A stretch of DNA of 64,000 bases from Diphasiastrum complanatum (taxonomy: Eukaryota; Streptophyta; Lycopodiopsida; Lycopodiales; Lycopodiaceae), in NCBI GenBank assembly GCA_029204225.1, contig CM055095.1:61547910-61611909 (forward strand), given 5' to 3'. The notes beneath the pieces were generated by a model. It ran no database searches, was not told where the DNA came from, and was given only the letters and a program-made list of their open reading frames with translations. The position numbers and the translations under genes are program-made. The number at the start of each line of letters is the position of its first letter. Positions within the stretch are counted from its first letter, which is position 1. This document shows positions 52,200-62,046 of the stretch, in pieces.

Positions 52200-53830
52200 A
52201 AAGCAAATCAACATTGGTGACTGAAGACCATTTGCCGATGAGATTTCCATTGGAAACTCACTAGGTTCTATTTTGACTTCTAAATCTATGAAATCAATGT
52301 TAAACAATACCAAACTGAAAATCAGTAGAGAAGCATATGCAACAATGTTTAAGATGATAAAGGAGGCATTTGCACAAGTAAGTATAAAAAAGTTTCCAAT
52401 CCCATGACCGTTTCATCTTTCTTTTTCTAAAAAGACATGTTAAACCAAGGTATGCAGACAATAGTTGGTAATCCATCTCATATGAATGGTGTATTGCTCG
52501 AAAGGAGAATGTCTAGCATATAACAATTCCAACAATTTATTTATTGACATTAATCAGTTACTAACATTCATCATAAATTTTTATGGTATTACAAATGAGA
52601 ATGTCAATAACAAGTTCATAGTTGTTCTCAAGTTAGATGAGTCTGAAATTATAAAAGGACAAAAAATAGAAAGAGTTAGTCTTACGATCATAAATGGAGC
52701 ACTTTCAAATTCAAAAGACTCAGAAGGCCTCAACTTCAATGTTCAATCAGAAAATGATATTTGGTGGTTGGCAGCTTTTCAGGTATAGTAGTTCCCTCAC
52801 ATATTCAATAGGAATAATCTAATATGGATTTCATTTGGAAAATCTTCTCTGTGTTAATATTGTTCTAAAACATTTTTTTGTTTCTCTTATAGGTGATGAA
52901 AGAAGACAATGACATTCTCTCATGGATATTTAATAGAACGTCACATCTTGCCACCATCAAAAATCACATGGATGGAAATCACTCAATATTTCTGGAATTG
53001 GCACTTTCAACATAGAATGGCATTTAGCAGGAGATCTGAAGAGATTAAAATGTATGTTCAATGTATCCCATGGTGCTAACTCTAAACACCCATGTTTGTA
53101 CTGCATGAAGACAACAAAAGACATGATAAGGAGTACATGAATATCAAGAGATCGAGAAGGTCCTAATTGGAAATGCATACTATCTATTTGTACATTGCAT
53201 GCAGAGGTGCGTATATAATAGAAAAAATAATATATTTTCACATCTTGTTTGCATGGAATTTTGAGCCAGAGGCATCTGTGAAGGAGGCTATTTCCAGATT
53301 AGAGGATGTGTTGTCTAATGCGAGCTTACATAAAGGCCATGTTTAAAAAAAAAGAAAGACAACAAGCTATCAGGTAAAACAAAAAATATTCCATGCAAGC
53401 CGAGCATTGGAGGATCCAAAGCTCGTAGATTTTTATCAAATTATTCTGGCAAACAATCCAAGAATCAATACTTGGTTTGGAAAGAGATAATAGCTGCAAC
53501 TCAAGATTTTGAAGAAGAAGGTTCTACTCGTCTACACAAAGTAGAAGTTTGGAGAAAATTAGTCAACATGGTGAAATACCTGAGAAAAGATAAATTTTCA
53601 AATACTGATGTACAAATGATATAGAAAACAACCAATGAATTTGTGGATGTTGTTAGCTGATGCCATGCCCGAGGTGTCGATGTAGAACCTCTCCACTCAA
53701 AAGGGCTTCTAGCAGAGATGAAGTTGAGAGCCGAGTCTGAGAGCATGAGAATTGTTAGTGCTAGGCTAAAATATACAGTTGTGAGCCCCATGGTACATCC
53801 CGAAAGATGGCTAGCCATGTGGGAACTAGC
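52200..53830 (+). pseudogene. Unclassified transposase-like gene, second part, multi-exon
   Basis: Exon-like pieces: 52205-52378 (ADEISIGNSLGSILTSKSMK... EAYATMFKMIKEAFAQ, ending at CACAA|GTAAGT); about 52486-52782 (INQLLTFIINFYGITNEN, VLKLDESEIIKGQKIERVSL, ENDIWWLAAFQ, ending CAG|GTATAG); and from 52894 after TCTTATAG (VMKEDNDILSWIFNRTSHLA). After a frameshift comes IEWHLAGDLKRLKCMFNVSH, then GANSKHPCLYCMKTTKDM, and LHAEVR at ~53200. A last stretch, VEVWRKLVNMVKYLRKDKFS, precedes 53648. The 'LAGDLK...F..G.....PCLYC' segment with a C-x2-C pair is reminiscent of zinc-bearing insertions in RAG1/Transib-like and related transposases. This is inference. Stops and frameshifts show it is dead. Confidence 0.4.
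53648..53794 (+). repeat. 147-bp direct repeat, copy 1
   Basis: TGTTGTTAGCTGATGCCATG...GTGAGCCCCATGGT. About 93% identical to 54714-54860. Here it continues an open frame (GVDVEPLHSKGLLAEMKLRA) into ERWLAMWELAN and a stop at ~53834. Confidence 0.9.
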
Positions 53831-54713
53831 AAATTAGATTATCTCAACTTGAGTTATGTTTTTAATAAACAGGCCTCCTATTATCAAGTAAGAGGTGGAA
53901 CTCAAATCATTATAGATTGGGGTTCACTCAGTTGCAAGAGGTGGACTCCAAAATAAGATACAATTGAGTTCTATAGCTCGTGGGTATAGATAGGAGCCTC
54001 TTCCACGAGTTCTAGATCATGTGTATGTACTGAAATGTTGTTGCTTTCTTAAATGAGGATCATTCTACTTCCATTTCCTTCCATGCTCCATTTTCATGCA
54101 TTTTGTTTGGGTATAGATGTATGAATATGCTTGTTGATTTTTTTTATCTTAAGGATCGGTTTGGGACTAGCATCAAATAGATGTGCAGGACTTGGAAATT
54201 GATCCACCATTCCACTGAGTCATTATGTTTCCTAGTTTCGGCTCCCTAACAAGTGTTGAGTGACAGCTGTAGCAAGCACTCTGTAGGATTCCTAGTTGTT
54301 TTGTTAGAAGTTATGTTGATGATTCTATGACTTCGATAGGAGTAGAATCAGATTAATTCTCTGCTTTTTGAGTAGAATGGATTAGGAATAATCTGCAATC
54401 TGTAAAATCAAAGAAAGGACTAAAACAGTTTGTAGACATTAGAAGATCGAGTCCTGACAGGTCCTAAATCCAAGTTGAGCATCCACTGTCAAATAAGGAT
54501 CGAAATCAGGCCATAGTATGTCATACTGACAGGCAGGACACACCACCATTATACTACAAACAGAATCCGTGACTAAGTGTAGCTAAATCGATATGTAGTC
54601 ACGTGAGTTTTGGCCAAGCAAAAACTCTATCAAAACAGAGGATAAGCGCAACCAGAGGAGGTAGATTTAGAACAGACAGTATAGTTGATTAGTAACATTG
54701 AGAAATGCTCTTT
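53795..54713. other. 919-bp interval between the 147-bp repeats
   Basis: Non-coding; includes an AAGTAAGAGGTGGAACTC / AAGAGGTGGACTCC short duplication near 53890-53950. No gag or pol is seen, so this is not a recognisable LTR element interior. Confidence 0.4.
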
Positions 54714-54860
54714 TGTTGTTAGCCAATGCCATGCCCGAGGTGTCGATGCAGAACCTCTCCACTCAAAAGGGCTTCTAGCAGAGATGAAGTTGAGAGCCGA
54801 GTCTAAGAGCACGAGAGTTGTTAGTGCTAGGCTAAAATATACAGTTGTGAGCCCCATGGT
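54714..54860 (+). repeat. 147-bp direct repeat, copy 2, fused to copia
   Basis: Same block as 53648-53794. It stops at CATGGT (54860), and the next bases (TTGACTCTAGTGCATGTAG) are copia pre-integrase sequence matching 58439 onward. Confidence 0.9.
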
Positions 54861-55218
54861 TTGACTCTAGTGCATGTAGTCAGAGTAGTATCTTCTTCGA
54901 GTATAGTACACTGCTCACATGAGAAAGTAACAATGTAGCCCTCATCAGTTATCTTGAAACTGATAACAAGTTCTTTGATAACTGAGGAACATGATGGATA
55001 TTGGAAACACAAATGGACAGATCGTTGTTGAAGTTGATCTTCACTGCTCCTTTGCGTTCCACGCGTATGGTTCTCGAATCTTCGAGGTAGATAAATTGGT
55101 CTTTGCTATAAGCTGTGTACTCGATAAACCATTCCTTGCAAGAGGTCATGTGTTGGGTAGCGCCGTTGTCCAAGTACCAACTATCACAGTCTTCGCTGTT
55201 GTTGTAAGTCATTAACAA
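54861..55218 (-). pseudogene. Element G protease and partial pre-integrase
   Basis: SWYLDNGATQHMTSCKEWF has N where the catalytic motif DSGA has S (DNGA). It is followed by FIYLEDSRTIRVERKGAVKI and LSKNLLSVSR; the frame then slips and ends at 54861 with TLTTCTRV. A protease with DNGA is unlikely to be normally active. Confidence 0.85.
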
Positions 55219-55290
55219 GTGTGTATCTAACTCCTTGAATTCTGTCGTGTTGGAGGAGTCTGGCTATTGCTGCTGTTGTTGCTTCTTTGT

Positions 55291-56085
55291 CTAGTTGTAG
55301 ATGTTGATGCGACACTCCTTGATGTCGTGATTAGCTCTTTTGCAATATCTGCAGAAAAGCTTCTTACGCGATCCACCATCCTCACCTTGAGTGTGAGGCT
55401 TCTGTTGTTGATGCTGCACTTGATTCTTGCCCTTGGAATAGTCTTTCTTCTTGGTGTATAGAGCCATGGATTTGTCTTTGATGGATAGGCTGCTAGTCTT
55501 TCTTCGCATTTCTTCTTGAAGAAGATGACCGATCACCTTTTGAAGAGTGAAGTCGGGTTGTGTGAAGATTATCACCACAAAGTGCTCATAGGACTTTGAA
55601 AGAGAAGAAAACAAGGTCATGACGGCATCATCATCTTGAATAGAACATCCTACAGCTGATACCTGATCTAACATGAATTTGAAGTTGTTGATGTGAGAAG
55701 TGATGGCAATAGAATCAGACATGCTAAGAGTAAAGAACTTCCGTCTAAGATGTAATCTCGTGGTTACATCGTGAGTCTCATAAAGACTTGATAACAAGTC
55801 TAGTGCTTCCTTAGAGGTTTTGCACGTGGTAACATGAGATATTTGGGAGTCGGCCAAATTGAGTGTGATACATGCCAAGGCCTTCTAGTCTTTGATCCTC
55901 CAGGCCTTTGCTTGATCACCATCTTCTGGTTTTAGGTCTGCACCTTCTACAATATCCCAAAGATCTCTATCTATCAACATCATTCTAAGTTTTAACTTCC
56001 AAATGTAGAAGTTAGAACCATTTAACTTGTCAATGACTCTAGCTTCACTGAGTGATGAAGATGAAGAGCTACCTATATGAGACAT
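55291..56085 (-). pseudogene. Element G gag with one internal stop
   Basis: ATG at 56085 begins MSHIGSSSSSSLSEARVIDK, then NFYIWKLKLRMMLIDRDLWD. A TAG follows AWRIKD (~55885), and the same frame resumes KALACITLNLADSQISHV. The gag core DVTTRLHLRRKFFTLSMSDS, DDDAVMTLFSSLSKSYEHF and the knuckle CRYCKRANHDIKEC (G of the usual CCHC replaced by N) follow to 55291. Apart from the single TAG the frame is open. Element H has the same TAG at the same codon. Confidence 0.88.
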
Positions 56086-56137
56086 GATAACAGTATACAA
56101 ATAGAATAAACTTAATCTCTCGGTTTATTTGAGCAAC

Positions 56138-56149
56138 GCTCTGATACCA
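56138..56149 (-). other. Copia primer binding site, element G
   Basis: TGGTATCAGAGC on the minus strand, 3 nt after the LTR end. Confidence 0.9.
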
Positions 56150-56152
56150 ATT

Positions 56153-56309
56153 TGATGGGGCAAGGGAGATAGAAGAACGCGAACAGAGAAGAGAGCAGGA
56201 ATATTGCGGAACAACTCTCCCGTTCTAATTGGCTGCTAGGTGCAAAACAGTCTAATAGATAGCTTATGCTAAATGTAATCATAGCTTTAGGTGTTCTAAT
56301 TGCCCAACA
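56153..56309 (-). repeat. 5' LTR of element G (157 bp)
   Basis: The minus strand starts TGTTGGGCAATTAGAACACC and ends ...CTTGCCCCATCA. It is the same length as the LTR of element H (59729-59885) and very similar. This is short for a copia LTR. Confidence 0.9.
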
Positions 56310-56317
56310 TTAGAGAT

Positions 56318-57200
56318 CCGATTAGTGAATGATAAGGGTACTTCGCTAATTCGAGTACTTCACTATCAATCTCAGCATAAGAAGGTTTAATCAATACTAG
56401 CTTAGATCCATTAGGGTATCAATTGGTTTGCAATCAGAAATATGAAACTTTTCTAAAATGCCTTTTAGATATGCCTGCTAGCTAAGATAGATCTTCTTCT
56501 GAAGTCTATTTCTAGTAATGTGAATTCCTAGCAAAGAATGAATAGCTCCTAAATCAGTCATGTCAAATTTCTTTGACAGATCACTCTTAGTAGTGTGCAG
56601 TAGTGTGCAGTAAAGAAGTGTCGTTAGATAGAATAAATGCATTATCTACGTAAAGAGCTATGTGAACTGAATTGGTGCCTATATGCCTTGAATAAACATT
56701 ACAATCAGCTGAATTGTTTGCAAATCCCAATTGAATGAGATAAGAGTTGATTCTTTCGAACCATACTCTTGTGGCATGTTTCAGACTATAGATTGCTTTG
56801 TGCAGCGCTTGCACACTATGTGCTCTTGGCCTTTGACTTTGAATCCTTCCGGTTGGAAGGTATACAACTCTTCTTTGACATTTGGTGCATTTCAAGGTGT
56901 TCAGCGACTGCTAACGCAATCAGAGTCCTAATTGATTGCATCTTGATGACAGGACTAAATATTTCTCGGTAATCCACTCCTTGGACTTGAGTGAATTCTT
57001 TAGCCACCAGTCGTGCATTCTATTTTGCAATGGAACCATCAGAGTTGATCTTCTTCTTGAAGATCCACTTGTTGTCGATAACTCTCTTGTGAGTGGGGAA
57101 GTCGACCAGTGTCCAGGTCTGATTCGTCAAAAGTGAGTTGTACTCGCTTTCCATAGCTTCTTGTCACTTCACAACATCCTTGGATTTAATTGCTTTGGCT
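56318..57200 (-). pseudogene. Element H reverse transcriptase, broken and truncated
   Basis: AKEFTQVQGVDYREIFSPVI then IRTLIALAVAEHLEMHQM (57007-56870) are RT fingers. A deletion removes part of the palm: MHQM jumps to KKSCIPSNRKD. LHKAIYSLKHATRVWFERIN (about 56800) is the LYGLKQ.RAW region, and VHIALYVDNAFILS has YVDN in place of YVDD. A degenerate thumb (DLGAIHSLLGIHITRNRLQK, ISDCKPIDT) runs to ~56318. The mutated YVDN and deletions make it inactive. Confidence 0.85.
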
Positions 57201-57251
57201 AGGCTCTCTGGTTCTTCTGATGAAGTCCAGAATGATTGAGGTGCATACCTC

Positions 57252-58793
57252 TCAAGAATTGTCCGAGTCCGTGAGGACCTGCGGACGTTGGGTTGACCAG
57301 GATGCGATGATGCTTCTTCTTGAATCTCTAGCTTGGTCTGGTCTGATGACAGGTATTGTCGGCTGCTCGGCTTCTGTAGCTGTAGCCGTAGGTTCTATAA
57401 AAGGAACATCAACATTGGAAGAATCCATGCTACGTAAAATAGGATGAAATGACAGAGCATCATTTATCGATGGTTGTTTGAAATCATAGTATGTATGTTT
57501 TTGAAATATTACATCCCTAGAGATAAATACTACATTGGTGAATGGATCATAAACTTTATAAGCTTTATGTTCATCAAGATAGCCAATGAAAATACATTTA
57601 TTTGTCCTATGATCCAGCTTCTTCCTCAGTTGTTTAGAAATGTGAACAAAACATATACAACCAAAGATTTTTAAATGGTTGACACTAGGCTTGTGCCCAT
57701 GCCAAACTTCATGAGGAGTCTTGTTGTTGACGGCTTTGGTAGTGGATTTATTCTGCATGTAACAGGCTGTGGCAGTAGCTTCTACTAAGAACTTCGCAAG
57801 TAGGTGTGCTTGATGTAGCATGGATCTGGCTGAGTTGAGAAGAGTTTGATTCTTCCTTTCTGCAATCCCATTCTGTTGAGGTGAATAGGAAGTGGTGAAC
57901 TGTCTTCTAATACCATGTTCAGCCATGTAGTCGGACATCTCGTTAGAGATCTATTCGCCGCCACCATCAGTTTGGAGTGCCTTCACTTTCCTAGACGTTT
58001 GTGTCTCAGCCATGGCCTTGAATCTCTTGAAGCATTCAAAGGCTTCAGATTTGTGCTTAATGAAGATGACTGTAGACCATCTAGAATAATCATCTATGAA
58101 AGTGATAAAATAGATTGCATCTCCTAATGACGGAGTTGGCATTGGACCACAGAGATCGCCATGTACAAGATCTAATACATGCTTTGTTTTGATGAAATGT
58201 GATTTTGGAAATTTGCTTTTAGAGTGCTTCCCGTAGATGCATGATTCACAAAAGAAAGATTTCCTATCTAATGAAGACGGTAAATTCAAACCATCAACTA
58301 AATTATTACAACGCATATAAGAAAGTGATCTTGTATTCACGTTTTCAAATCGACTATGCCACAGAACAACACTATCATTTACATTTTCATTAAAGATACT
58401 AGCTAATGCAACTGAATTAGAGAGTACATAAAGATTTTCGACTCTAGTGCATGTAGTCAGAGTAGTATCTTCCTCGAGTATTGTACACTGCTCACATGAG
58501 AAAGTAACAGTGTAGCCCTCATCAGTTATCTTAGAGATTGATAACAAGTTCTTTGACAACTGAGGAACATGAAGGATGTTGGGAACACAAATGGACAAGT
58601 CGTTGTTGAAGCTGATCTTCACTGCTCCTTTGCCTTCCACGCGTATGGTGCTAGAATCTCCGAGGTAGATAAATTGGTCTATGTTATAAGCTGTGTACTC
58701 CGTAAACCATTCCTTGCGAGAGGTCATGTGTTGGGTAGCGCTGTTGTCCAGGTACTAGCTATCACAGTCTTCGTTGCTGCTATAAGCCATTAA
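57252..58793 (-). pseudogene. Element H protease and integrase
   Basis: The protease begins near 58760 (CDS*YLDNSATQHMTS: the DSGA motif is altered and a stop precedes it). Pre-integrase is LWHSRFENVNTRSLSYMR with CESCIYGKHSKSKF forming the zinc site. The integrase core has VHGDLCGPM (first D), LQTDGGGE followed by a TAG at ~57950 (second D) and SPQQNGIAERKNQTLL (E). After the core, IFGCICFVHISKQLRKKLDH and KCIFIGYLDEHKAYKVYDP match the usual copia C-terminal domain. The linker to RT extends to 57252. Confidence 0.9.
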
Positions 58794-59661
58794 CAAGTGT
58801 GTACCTGACTCCTTGAATTCCGCCGTGTTGGAGGAGTTTGGCTGCTGTTGTTGTTGTTGCTTCTTTGTCTCATTGTCGATCCTGATGCGACACTCCTTGA
58901 TGTCATGATTAGCACTTTTGCAATATCTGCAGAAAAGCTTCTTGCGTGATCCACCATGCTCATCTTGAGTGTAAGGCTTTTGTTGTTGCTTCTGCACTTG
59001 ATTCTTGCCCTTGGAATAGTCTTTCTTCTTGGTGTATAGAGCCATGGATTTGTCTTTGATGGACAGGCTGCTAGCCTTTCTCTGCATTTTTTCTTGAAGA
59101 AGATGACCGATCACCTTTTGAAGAGTGAGGTCGGGTTGTGTGGAGATCATCACCACAAAGTGCTCATAGGACTTTGAAAGAGAAGAAATCAAGGTCATGA
59201 TGATATCATCATCTTGAATAGAATATCCTACAGTTGATAACTGATCTAGCAGGGATTTGAAGCTATTGATGTGAGAAGTGATGGCAGTAGAATCAGACAA
59301 GCTAAGAGTAAAGAACTTCCTTCTAAGATGTAATCGTGGTTACATTATGAGTCTCATAAAGACTTGATAACGATTCCAGTGCTTCCTTAGAGGTTTTGCA
59401 CGTGGTAACGTGAGATATTTGGGAGTCGGACAAATTGAGTGTGATACATGTCAGGGCCTTCTAGTCTTTGATCCTCCAGGCCTTTGCTTGATCACCATCT
59501 TCTGGTTTCAGGTCTGCACCTTCTACTAAATCCCAAAGATCTCTATCTATCAACATCATTCTAAGTTTTAACTTCCAAATGTAGAAGTTAGAACCATTGA
59601 ACTTGTCAATGACTCTAGCTTCACTGAGTGATGAAGATGAAGAGCTACCTATATAAGACAT
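58755..59661 (-). pseudogene. Element H gag
   Basis: ATG at 59661 begins MSYIGSSSSSSLSEARVIDK. A TAG lies after AWRIKD, the same codon as in element G. A 2-bp loss near 59332 (AATCGTGG against AATCTCGTGG in G) shifts the frame. From 59300 the frame is open: DDDIIMTLISSLSKSYEHF, a lysine-rich basic part, knuckle CRYCKSANHDIKEC, a poly-glutamine run and a tail reaching the protease. Two lesions mean no full-length gag. Confidence 0.88.
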
Positions 59662-59713
59662 GACAATAGTATACAAATAGAACAAACTTAATCTTTCAGT
59701 TTATTTGAGCAAC

Positions 59714-59725
59714 GCTCTGATACCA
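59714..59725 (-). other. Copia primer binding site, element H
   Basis: TGGTATCAGAGC on minus, with a 3-nt spacer after the LTR. Confidence 0.92.
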
Positions 59726-59728
59726 ATC

Positions 59729-59885
59729 TGATGGGACAAGGGAGATAGAAGAATACGAACGGAGAAGAGAGCAGGAATATTGCGGAACAGCTCTCCCGTT
59801 CTAATCGGCTGCTAGGTGCAAAACAGTCTAATAGACAGCTTATGCTAAATGTAATCACAGCTTTAAGTGTTCTAATTGCCCAACA
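59729..59885 (-). repeat. 5' LTR of element H (157 bp)
   Basis: The minus strand starts TGTTGGGCAATTAGAACACT at 59885 and ends ...CTTGTCCCATCA at 59729. A partial plus-strand copy lies at 61570-61722. Confidence 0.92.
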
Positions 59886-60479
59886 GGATCTTAAAATTAA
59901 TTCATACTCTAAAACAAGATTACAGTCCATCGAAGAGATTAGAGATGGTTTGTGTGTGGTACTACTGAAATCAAATTCAATGTGAAGTATAGTTTCGAAA
60001 TAAATGAAAGAGCAGTATGATATCGCGAGTTCCTCAGGCATCAAAGACGTCCATCATCTGATCAGAAACTGAGGAGTCTTAGATGTTCGTGTTCTGATCA
60101 GAGTGAGTAAACAAGCGCGATCAAACAGCAATGAAAATGCATTCAATCACAACAAGCATTCATCTATGTTGTACACAGATAAAAGCAAGTTGCTGCTATA
60201 TTACATTGAAGCACAATACAAATAGCAATTCAACAAAAAATGACGGCATAATTGGGAGGCTCAAATAATGTGTCTCATGGATGGAGCAAAAAACACTAAT
60301 CTGTGCTTAGACGATCTATTTATAGATTTCACCCATGTATTAATTACATTGAATGCTTGTCACCTAATTAGGAAAGCCGTTGTACTTGGAAGTATATGAC
60401 TTTTGTGACAACTGTACACAGTCTATACGGTCAATAATTCAGCATCGTTGACGCGGACGAGGATGTCGCTGGAATGTTC
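59886..60479. other. Non-coding flank of element H
   Basis: No gene seen. The 10 bp next to the LTR (GATCTTAAAA) recur, inverted, next to the LTR fragment at 61570. Confidence 0.35.
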
Positions 60480-60635
60480 CTCGTTTATTTTAGACGACCT
60501 TCGGGAATTTTCTCTCTCTTTGCTTTTTTCGTAAGAAACCGAAGGTGCCCTCAAAAGATGATGTCTTAAAAATAGTTTAAAGCATAAAAATAAATGACCT
60601 TCGGGAATTTTCTCTCTCTTTGCATTTTTCGCAAA
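60480..60635. repeat. Duplicated ~60-bp word
   Basis: GACCTTCGGGAATTTTCTCT...TTTGC occurs at ~60495 and ~60597, each followed by a CGAAGGTG-like word. It probably belongs to the LTR-like block that continues to 61084. Confidence 0.6.
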
Positions 60636-61084
60636 GAGCCAAAGGTGTGTTAAAAATCAGTTAAACTTTTGAACTATGCAAGTTTTCGCATTTCGAGAAA
60701 AATGCAAAAAAGCCGAAACTATTGAAAACATAGTGTATTTCTGCATGCTGTTGAAAAGTAATGTATTTCTGCATACTTGTTCTAAATGCAAGTTTTTGTG
60801 GAAGTCCTTGAATATGGCCAAGTCTTCAATGGCTTTAAGTTATTAAACTTGACATCTGAACTTTGAAATTATGACTGGAGATCATCCGGAAGCCCGTTGT
60901 AAACGTTCTTCAAATAAATTGGTTGTCTAAGTTTGTGATTCTTGCATGTATCAGATGAGCAGACATAGAACCAAAGTTGGTTTCACCTGACCCTAGATCA
61001 ATGATCAATGAACATGCAGGAAGAATCATGAAATAGAAAGTAGTCATTCACCAAGGAGGCAACTGTGGGCTTAATTTCCAACAG
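60636..61084 (-). repeat. Solo or partial copia-like LTR, copy 2
   Basis: The minus strand starts TGTTGGAAATTAAGCCCACA at 61084. It is homologous to 12970-13547 but lacks most of the ~36-bp internal subunits found there. Confidence 0.55.
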
Positions 61085-61250
61085 ATACCTTTATCATCGA
61101 TCTTGTTTAAGAAGGACTTTTGGGTTATTAATTATTTTTCTCTTTGATCGATTTTTTTCCATGTATATTCCTACCTACCTTTACCATCGATCTTGTTTAA
61201 GAAGGACTTTTGGGTTATTAATTATTTTTCTCTTTGATCGATTTCATTTT
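61085..61250 (+). repeat. ~80-bp tandem duplication
   Basis: CCTTTATCATCGATCTTGTT...TTTTTCTCTTTGATCGATTT at ~61087-61167 is repeated at ~61177-61250 with one or two changes. It is non-coding. Confidence 0.85.
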
Positions 61251-61368
61251 TCACTTGTGCTAGCGAAGCTCTTGCCGATTTTTTTAGCGACCATAAATTT
61301 CAATACTTTCCTACCAGCTTTCTATACCTCTTTTTACCGTTACTTCCAGTTTTTGCTCTTTTCCTATC

Positions 61369-61554
61369 ATGTCTTCTACTGATACTTCTCTTTTGCCTCG
61401 ATACACCATCCATCGTGATGTCCCATCTGCAACGGACATCATGATACTTCCTAGCACAAGCATGGCCACTCAGTGGATGACCCTTGCGGAGCCTCTGCTC
61501 ACTGCAATGGGTATTCATGAGTTTTTGTCCCTTGTAAATTTCTACATACTTTAA
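61369..61554 (+). other. Short open frame, unknown, possibly a gag start
   Basis: A true ATG begins MSSTDTSLLPRYTIHRDV and the frame runs 61 codons, ending just before the LTR fragment at 61570. No motif is recognised. Position and style would fit the N-terminus of a truncated gag, but the evidence is thin. Confidence 0.25.
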
Positions 61555-61569
61555 AATTTTTAAGATCAT

Positions 61570-61722
61570 GTTGGGCAATTAGAACACTTAAAGCTGTGAT
61601 TACATTTAGCATAAGCTGTCTATTAGATTGTTTTGCACCTAGCAGTCGATTAGAACGAGAGAATTGTTCCGCAATATTCTTGCTCTCTTCTCTGTTCGCG
61701 TTCTTCTATCTCCCTTGCTCTG
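61570..61722 (+). repeat. Partial LTR of the element H family, inverted
   Basis: TGTTGGGCAATTAGAACACT onward, matching 59885 downward for ~150 bp to TATCTCCCTTG, then lost. It has opposite orientation to elements G and H. Confidence 0.88.
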
Positions 61723-61743
61723 TTTGCTTCTTGCTAATCCAGA

Positions 61744-62046
61744 GTATGGCTACGCCGATGCTAGAGTACAATCTCTTGAAATACTTTTGCTATCATCTTT
61801 AATGGATGCCCAGCTTGCGTCACTGTATGATTCAATGTGAAATCCAGCTTTCTTTGAATAACACAGTCCATAGTCTTTCGTTTCCTGGAGATATCGTAGT
61901 ACTCTCTTTGCCAACTTCCAATGTAACGACCTTGGGTTCTGATTATATTGGCTTAGCCTGTACACTGCAAACATTATATCAGGTCTGGTGGTGTCTGCTA
62001 GATATAACAATGATCCAATCAGCCTCTGATAGGGTGTTTTGGCCAT
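61744..62046 (-). pseudogene. Element I RNase H, truncated
   Basis: TPYQRLIGSLLYLADTTRPD, LHWKLAKRVLRYLQETKDYG, SYSDASWASIKDDSKSISRD, then cut at CTLASA. The second half of RNase H (the SS.EAEY core) is missing. Confidence 0.88.

Larger units (their letters stand above)
54861..56309 (-). mobile_element. Truncated copia element G (LTR-gag-protease)
   Basis: LTR 56153-56309, primer site 56138-56149, gag from 56085, protease and part of pre-integrase to 54861. Integrase, RT, RNase H and the 3' LTR are absent. It is a close relative of element H (56318-59885). Confidence 0.88.
56318..59885 (-). mobile_element. Copia element H (LTR, gag, protease, integrase, RT), 3' truncated
   Basis: 5' LTR 59729-59885, primer site 59714-59725, gag 59661-58755, protease/integrase 58793-57252, RT to about 56318. 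RNase H and 3' LTR are missing. The RT end abuts the LTR of element G at 56309. Confidence 0.9.

Noticed and set aside
53648-54860. Miniature LTR retrotransposon (TRIM) with 147-bp ends
   Set aside because: The ends look like TG...CA, but no primer site follows the first copy (TGGTACATCC) and no purine tract precedes the second.
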